Below are positions 59,875 to 64,000 of a stretch of DNA of 64,000 nucleotides, piece after piece; within the stretch, counting starts at the first letter, position 1, and every line of letters begins with the position of its first letter. A model generated the notes under the pieces. That model saw only the letters and a program-made list of their open reading frames with translations. It had not been told where the DNA came from and did not search any database. Source of the DNA: Paenibacillus shirakamiensis (GTDB lineage: Bacteria; Bacillota; Bacilli; Paenibacillales; Paenibacillaceae). The translations under genes were made by a program, and so were the position numbers. Where the stretch lies: positions 310,001 to 374,000 of the forward strand of contig NZ_JAGGLD010000003.1 of the NCBI RefSeq assembly GCF_017874255.1, read 5' to 3'.

Positions 59875-60227
59875 TATGCCACTCTCCTGACTTCTTGTTC
59901 ATCTCATGATGTTGAACTATATTTCGCACCTTTTAATATTCTTTTCATGTAGTTGCTATTTAATAAATATTTTCCCTCAACCCATCAAAATGTATTTGTA
60001 CCTTTCGTAGTTTTGCCTTTTAGTATCTGTTGAATTTGCGTTTTTATTAATTATTTCTGGAGTGGCTTGAACATCAAAATAATAATTGCATAATTTGAAT
60101 ACCCATCCAATAGCTCTCTTAATGTCAACATGAATTTATTATGAAACATGTTCATTCGCCAGTAATAAGTTTTAAACTAGATCTATTTTTCTGCATTGTC
60201 ATGTTTTTGCGATTATTAAATTGTAAA

Positions 60228-60275
60228 TAAAAAAGGCTCGTAAACTGCTGCAAGAGCAATTTACGAGCCTGTTAG
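60228..60275 (-). terminator. terminator of the tRNA-Leu transcript
   Basis: AGGCTCGTAAATTG pairs with CAGTTTACGAGCCT (one mismatch) on the minus strand and is followed by six T. Confidence 0.85.
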
Positions 60276-60284
60276 ATGTAAGGT

Positions 60285-60371
<87 letters not shown>

Positions 60372-60532
60372 ATGTTTGGCGCGGTGTTAAACCGCTGTAC
60401 TACACGTAATATTCGACTAGCTTCACAAGGATTTTTTCGGAAGGCATAAGTTAGGCTAACGAAATTATATCCGCTAATTCTAACTACTTATGCGTCGTGT
60501 TAAATCCATGCGCGTCTCAACCACGCTTAAAT

Positions 60533-60562
60533 ATATTATCACGTTAGAACTAAGCAAGTCAA
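60533..60562 (-). promoter_or_regulatory. promoter for the tRNA-Leu transcript
   Basis: TTGACT and TAATAT are separated by 18 bp on the minus strand. The tRNA 5' end is about 155 bp further on, which is a long leader for a tRNA gene. Confidence 0.55.
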
Positions 60563-60598
60563 CAACCTTTTATTATATTTTACCATTGATTAAATCTA

Positions 60599-60615
60599 AT
60601 TCTAAAGGTTAGAAT
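60599..60615. promoter_or_regulatory. inverted repeat ATTCTAA-AGG-TTAGAAT
   Basis: A perfect 7-bp inverted repeat with a 3-bp centre, about 35 bp before the start of the YhjD-like gene; possible operator. Confidence 0.4.
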
Positions 60616-60649
60616 AAGAACATAAGTTCGTATTAGGTGGTGATGAATA

Positions 60650-61039
60650 ATGGCTGTCCCTCAGATTACTTCGGCTGAGCTATCCATGATAAAGAGTAGT
60701 TTGGCCCTGATGTTCATTCGAAAAGTTTTTGAGCGAGATGCTAAAATTTTAGAACAAAGTGGGCTTCTGAAAAGCCCGGAGGTATACGTGAGTATGATTG
60801 GGGAGGGTATAGAACGAGTGAGTATACTCCAATCTGAAGTTAAAAACGAACTACGGAAGCAGAACATTCGTATCTATAGACTTACGCAAGACATAGATGG
60901 AATAGAAGCTCATTATCGTTGCCGTAAGTATGAAGGGACGATGCGCATTCTGTGGTCTTCTCTCCGAAATGAAATGCCTGAACGAATGAAAGCTTATCTC
61001 AGTATTCAACCTACCGAAACGGTACTTAGTACTCGCTAA
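60650..61039 (+). CDS. conserved cytoplasmic protein, resembling YhjD
   Basis: 129 residues, largely helical, with FIRKVFERDAKILEQSGLLK, IERVSILQSEVKNELRKQNI and a late KYEGTMRILWSSLRNEM. The opening VFERD segment and the overall pattern recall Bacillus YhjD-type proteins of unknown function; the match is from memory and partial. No membrane helix or signal. GGTGGTG precedes the ATG. A small inverted repeat upstream may regulate it. Confidence 0.55.
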   Translation: MAVPQITSAELSMIKSSLALMFIRKVFERDAKILEQSGLLKSPEVYVSMIGEGIERVSILQSEVKNELRKQNIRIYRLTQDIDGIEAHYRCRKYEGTMRILWSSLRNEMPERMKAYLSIQPTETVLSTR

Positions 61040-61087
61040 CAACCTTCTTATTTAACAGATTGAAATAACTTGGCAACAATTAAAAAC

Positions 61088-61124
61088 GCAAAAAGCTGTC
61101 CGGGTCTCCAGACAGCTCTCCTTT
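61088..61124. terminator. bidirectional terminator between convergent genes
   Basis: AGCTGTC...GACAGCT (7-bp stem, 10-base loop) is flanked by AAAAA on the left and, after CTCC, TTTTT on the right. Confidence 0.8.
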
Positions 61125-61128
61125 TTAC

Positions 61129-61476
61129 CTATCCATGATCTGCAATTGCCTTCTGAACACGAGTTACACCTTGGGACAAAATATGCCCGGAGCTGACCGC
61201 CGCCGCTGCTGCTACAGTCTCCCGAATTTCTGCATCGCTTGCTCCCTTGGACCGAGCTTCCCCCGTATGATAAAATGTGCATATTTCATTGTTATTGAAT
61301 AGACTAATGCCCAAAGCGATCAATTGTTTGGTCTTAGCATCCAATTCACCGGCTGCTAAGGCTTTACCTGTGAATTCATGATAAGCCTCAGCTACATCAG
61401 GCAAAGCTTGGCCAAAATCGTGAATCCCATCTTTATAAGCCTTTACCTTATCTTCTGTCAAAGACAATTCCTGCAC
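61129..61476 (-). CDS. carboxymuconolactone decarboxylase/AhpD-like protein
   Basis: 115 residues, one CMD domain (PF02627). The active-site segment is NNNEICTFYHTGEARSKGAS: the second cysteine and the histidine of the usual C-x2-C-x3-H are present, but the first cysteine is Asn. The following SDAEIRETVAAAAAVSSG is typical. AhpD-type members reduce peroxide-linked partners through the cysteine pair, so this variant probably lacks that disulfide chemistry. It is cytoplasmic. AGGAAT-type ribosome binding site; monocistronic. Confidence 0.85.
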   Translation of the reverse strand: MQELSLTEDKVKAYKDGIHDFGQALPDVAEAYHEFTGKALAAGELDAKTKQLIALGISLFNNNEICTFYHTGEARSKGASDAEIRETVAAAAAVSSGHILSQGVTRVQKAIADHG

Positions 61477-61541
61477 TCCCCTTCTTCAGGATCAACTATA
61501 GCTGTTAAGTTACTTCTTCTACGTTGTCCGGAAATAGGGAT

Positions 61542-61766
61542 TTATATGCTTTCATCCAAAGGAGAAATCCGTTTTTCTTTTGAAGGTTGAATGATATAAT
61601 TTCGGTCTAATTTGACCACGTTGCGGTTGGGCCTGCGAATCATCACTTGAGTATCGTTCCAAGCTACGACAATTCCTCGTATATCATTCGTATCTAGCCC
61701 GTCTCTTACGACCCGTACCTTTTCTCCAGATAATCGGTAAGCATCTAACTGTTCATCGCTAATCAT
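61542..61766 (-). CDS. small conserved protein, beta-barrel-like
   Basis: 74 residues, unrecognised family. The centre, VRVVRDGLDTNDIRGIVVAW followed by TQVMIRRPNRNVVKLDRNYI, looks like alternating strands of a small SH3- or Sm-like barrel, which often bind RNA or protein. AAGGAGGGG lies ahead of the ATG, so it is well translated. No membrane segment. It stands alone, between the CMD gene and another small gene on the same strand. Confidence 0.6.
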   Translation of the reverse strand: MISDEQLDAYRLSGEKVRVVRDGLDTNDIRGIVVAWNDTQVMIRRPNRNVVKLDRNYIIQPSKEKRISPLDESI

Positions 61767-61823
61767 GATCTGCCCCTCCTTCTCAATCTATATCCAGCCC
61801 ATAATTTACCCTACTCAGGTTAA

Positions 61824-61868
61824 ATATAAACAGGCCGTATGCCGAGGAGATCCCGGAATACAGCCTGC
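61824..61868 (-). terminator. terminator of the 111-residue protein gene
   Basis: CAGGCTGTATTCCG pairs with CGGCATACGGCCTG (12 of 14) on the minus strand and is followed by TTTATATTT. Confidence 0.65.
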
Positions 61869-61934
61869 CTGGATGCGGGTCGTGCGGTCACAGCCCGCGT
61901 ATGAAACCTAACCGGCTCCGACACTTCCCAGCAA

Positions 61935-62270
61935 TTATCTTTGTGCGTGTTCTTTACTGTCGTTCTTCTCGAACCAGAAATCCAACACCTTCGCAGACAT
62001 GACACGTTGTTCTACATAAGCCACTTGCTGTGGACTGAACTGTTCTCTCCAAGGGAAGGAAAGCTCATCGCACAATCCTGCAATCGTCAGCAATTGCGAC
62101 CAAGCTACATATCGTTTGTACCAAAAAAACTGCGGATGTTCGAGCATATAGGGATAAAGGTCGTCAAATTCTGTATGTTTGCAATCCAAGGCACGCTCAA
62201 AAGTAATTTTAGCTTCACTTAATTTTGCAACAAAAAATTCTGCATTAACTACGGGTTGTTGTTCTCCCAT
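61935..62270 (-). CDS. conserved small cytoplasmic protein
   Basis: 111 residues with no recognised family. It is helical and aromatic-rich: FVAKLSEAKITFERALDCKH, YPYMLEHPQFFWYKRYVAW and LSFPWREQFSPQQVAYVEQR. The charged tail is EKNDSKEHAQR. GAGGAGG lies 7 bases before the ATG. It has its own terminator. It is probably real, given the good start site and composition. Confidence 0.65.
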   Translation of the reverse strand: MGEQQPVVNAEFFVAKLSEAKITFERALDCKHTEFDDLYPYMLEHPQFFWYKRYVAWSQLLTIAGLCDELSFPWREQFSPQQVAYVEQRVMSAKVLDFWFEKNDSKEHAQR

Positions 62271-62357
62271 GTAGTTGCCTCCTCTCCCTACTTACTCTTC
62301 ATTATAAACGAAAAGCAAGGCTCTGCAAAGGATTGTTCTTAAATTTGATGAATATGC

Positions 62358-62930
62358 CTAATCTTCAAAAGCTATGGAACCTCCATCAAGCGAGGTGATT
62401 TTTACCAAGGATTCCAATCGGATTCCTTGTTCTCGAATCGCCTTAGCTCCAGCTTGAAAGCTTTTCTCGACGACAATTCCGACGCCAACTAACTCGGCAC
62501 CCGAACGTTGGATAATTCGTACGAGCCCCCGCGCAGCATCTCCATTTGCGATAATATCATCAATGAACAATATGCGATCATTCTCCGAAATATATTGGCG
62601 AGATAGTAAAATATCTGTAACGATGCCCTTAGTAAAAGAAGGAACACGCTCGCATAACGCATCGGGATCAGCCAATAGTGTCTTTTTGCGACGGGCAAAT
62701 ACTAGAGGTACACCTAGTTCAAAGGCGGTGGCAAAAGCGATCGCGATACCAGAAGATTCTACCGTCACCACCCGTGTTACTCCATCCTCACGAAACATCC
62801 TTGCAAATTCTTTGCCCATGTCCATTGTAAGCTGGGGATCTACTTGGTGATTCAGCAGTCCATCAAGCTTAAGAACCTGATCTGAGACCACCACGCCTTC
62901 TTCCAAGATTCGTTTTTTCAATGATTCCAT
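62358..62930 (-). CDS. xpt: xanthine phosphoribosyltransferase
   Basis: 190 residues, the length of B. subtilis Xpt, which converts xanthine and PRPP to XMP in purine salvage. It opens MESLKKRILEEGVVVSDQVLKL, quoted in part, and LNHQVDPQL; the PRPP-binding loop is ILFIDDIIANGDAARGL. In Bacillus xpt lies behind a guanine riboswitch; here it follows dedA by 18 bp, and I see no purine riboswitch before either gene. Cytoplasmic. No pbuX permease is adjacent. Confidence 0.95.
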   Translation of the reverse strand: MESLKKRILEEGVVVSDQVLKLDGLLNHQVDPQLTMDMGKEFARMFREDGVTRVVTVESSGIAIAFATAFELGVPLVFARRKKTLLADPDALCERVPSFTKGIVTDILLSRQYISENDRILFIDDIIANGDAARGLVRIIQRSGAELVGVGIVVEKSFQAGAKAIREQGIRLESLVKITSLDGGSIAFED

Positions 62931-62948
62931 GGAAATTCCCCCTGACCG

Positions 62949-63575
62949 TTATTTCAAATTTTCTTTTTTACTAGCTCGTAAGCTCTTCAAATGTTTGTAG
63001 AAGAAATATAATATTAGTCCAATTAATAAGATTGTGAGCACCAAGAGAGACATCCGCCATACGTGATGATGCAGGTAGATAGCGATTTTTCTCCAGTTAT
63101 GTCCTACTAGACTTCCTATACACATGAAGGTTGTACACCAGATGGCTGATCCAATCCCGGCATAGGTCAAATATACAGGTAGAGGCAGACGGTAGACACC
63201 TGAGAGATAGGAGGTAACCTGCCTTAATCCCGGTACAAAGTAACCAAAAAGCACGCTCCAATTCCCGTACTTAGCGAACCATTTCTCGGTCTTCTCAAGC
63301 CTGCTAGGCGTGATAAAAATCCACTTCCCAAACTTGTGAAGCAGCGGTGTACCAATAACCCGTCCAACCGTGTAACTTAGCATCATTCCCGTCATACTGC
63401 CCAGAAAAGTCATCAGTAATGCAATCCAAAATACAAAATGCCCTTCGGCAGTTAAGCCGCCAAACGTGACGACAAGCGTCTCATCCGGAACAGGTATGCC
63501 TACGAATCCCAGCGCTAACAATCCGTACATGGCCAAATAACCATAGTGATGGAGATAGGTCATGATTACACTCAC
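62949..63575 (-). CDS. DedA-family (SNARE-associated) membrane protein
   Basis: 208 residues with about five membrane segments. DedA signatures are FVGIPVPDETLVVTFGGL near residue 25, the conserved Gly/Arg-rich YTVGRVIGTPLL, and GYFVPGLRQVTSYLSGVYRL. Members such as UptA flip undecaprenyl phosphate, and others affect membrane potential and drug tolerance. The GTG start follows GGTGAGG. It is the first gene of an operon with xpt. The tail is basic and cytoplasmic. Confidence 0.93.
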   Translation of the reverse strand: MSVIMTYLHHYGYLAMYGLLALGFVGIPVPDETLVVTFGGLTAEGHFVFWIALLMTFLGSMTGMMLSYTVGRVIGTPLLHKFGKWIFITPSRLEKTEKWFAKYGNWSVLFGYFVPGLRQVTSYLSGVYRLPLPVYLTYAGIGSAIWCTTFMCIGSLVGHNWRKIAIYLHHHVWRMSLLVLTILLIGLILYFFYKHLKSLRASKKENLK

Positions 63576-63757
63576 TAGTTAACCTCACCTTTCTGAACAA
63601 AACGCACGACTTGGACTAGCCGGACAGGTTCCAGTCATGTCCTCAGCCCTACTTACATACCTTGTACTATATATAGCACAGAACCGGTTGATTCGGTAGT
63701 CGTGTCTTATTGAAAGTTACCCCCGAACCGCTCGATCTAACCGATAGGAGGAAAATC

Positions 63758-64000
63758 ATGAAAAATGCCTTGAAAGTGCTGCAAATTGGCTTTACTTATA
63801 TCGGCACCATTGTAGGCGCTGGGTTCGCCACGGGCCAAGAAATCATCACCTTTTTCACGCAATATGGCCGCATAGGAGCCCTGACGATTCTCATTGCTTC
63901 GGGACTATTCATCTGGCTGGGAACTAAAATGATGCTCCTCGCACATGACATTAAAGCGGAATCCTATGAGGATCTGAACCGCAAATTATTTGGCCAGCGA
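63758..64000 (+). CDS. ykvI: YkvI-like membrane transporter, 5' part only
   Basis: 81 codons are visible before the window ends. The start is the ATG seven bases after AGGAGG. The sequence opens LQIGFTYIGTIVGAGFATGQ, the G-rich first-helix pattern of the YkvI/APC-like transporters, then EIITFFTQYG and a second helix LTILIASGLFIWLGTKMM. In B. subtilis YkvI is an uncharacterised membrane protein. It is divergent from the dedA-xpt operon. Confidence 0.8.
   Translation, partial: MKNALKVLQIGFTYIGTIVGAGFATGQEIITFFTQYGRIGALTILIASGLFIWLGTKMMLLAHDIKAESYEDLNRKLFGQR

Noticed and set aside
63576..63757. Possible purine riboswitch before dedA-xpt
   Set aside because: xpt is often riboswitch-controlled, but the conserved purine-aptamer sequences are not present on the minus strand here.

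Overview
The window comes from a spore-forming Firmicute, most likely a Paenibacillus or close relative. The evidence is AGGAGG-type ribosome binding sites with frequent GTG/TTG starts, T-box and FMN-riboswitch leaders, and Bacillales genes (yqhH-yqhG, yqzE, cwlD, ykvI, katE, xpt). Most of it is ordinary chromosome: short operons separated by clear intrinsic terminators.

Layout. 0-16 kb: a secreted protein, gluconokinase plus AraC regulator, a gene broken by an in-frame stop, an AI-2E-family permease, PPK2, a T-box-controlled chorismate mutase-DAHP synthase whose 3' end is damaged, a lactonase, two Gfo/Idh/MocA oxidoreductases, KatE catalase, a solo LytTR protein, an aldose epimerase and an NlpC/P60 lipoprotein. 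16-31 kb: a three-gene ABC exporter, a membrane hydrolase, glutathione peroxidase, fumarase, an alpha/beta hydrolase, a YkuD transpeptidase, a degenerate J-domain protein, an AEC transporter, a DUF4349 lipoprotein, an FMN-riboswitch-controlled EamA transporter, UspA-MFS, and a DsbA-like protein. 31-39.6 kb: small redox and membrane proteins, ThuA, an aldo/keto reductase, two DUF4190 proteins, and a ugpA-ugpE-ugpB glycerol-3-phosphate-type uptake system with no ATPase gene.

39.6-49.8 kb, all on the minus strand, is the most unusual part. It holds a PabA-PabB fusion, a TrpE-TrpG fusion of the type known from alphaproteobacteria, a MATE exporter directly after an alpha-glucosidase, a divergent porphobilinogen-synthase (HemB)-like protein with its own promoter, palindrome and terminator, and a LacI regulator. 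50-56 kb: the YqhH SNF2 ATPase with YqhG, a secreted unknown, and a secreted CE2-type esterase with two carbohydrate-binding modules. 56-57.5 kb: an AT-rich island with a decayed Rhs/YD-repeat toxin end and its probable intact immunity gene. 57.7-64 kb: yqzE, cwlD, a divergent polysaccharide deacetylase, tRNA-Leu(CAG), small conserved proteins, xpt-dedA, and the start of ykvI, which runs off the window.

The strongest observations are: (1) the DAHP synthase gene loses its last ~50 codons, and the last 28 codons lie nearby in inverted orientation; (2) the HemB-like protein keeps the Schiff-base lysine but lacks the second active-site lysine and the metal cysteines; (3) two fused chorismate-utilising synthases sit in tandem; (4) an EamA transporter is placed under an FMN riboswitch; (5) a degraded Rhs toxin lies upstream of an intact candidate immunity gene. 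No CRISPR array, rRNA, intact insertion sequence or prophage was seen.
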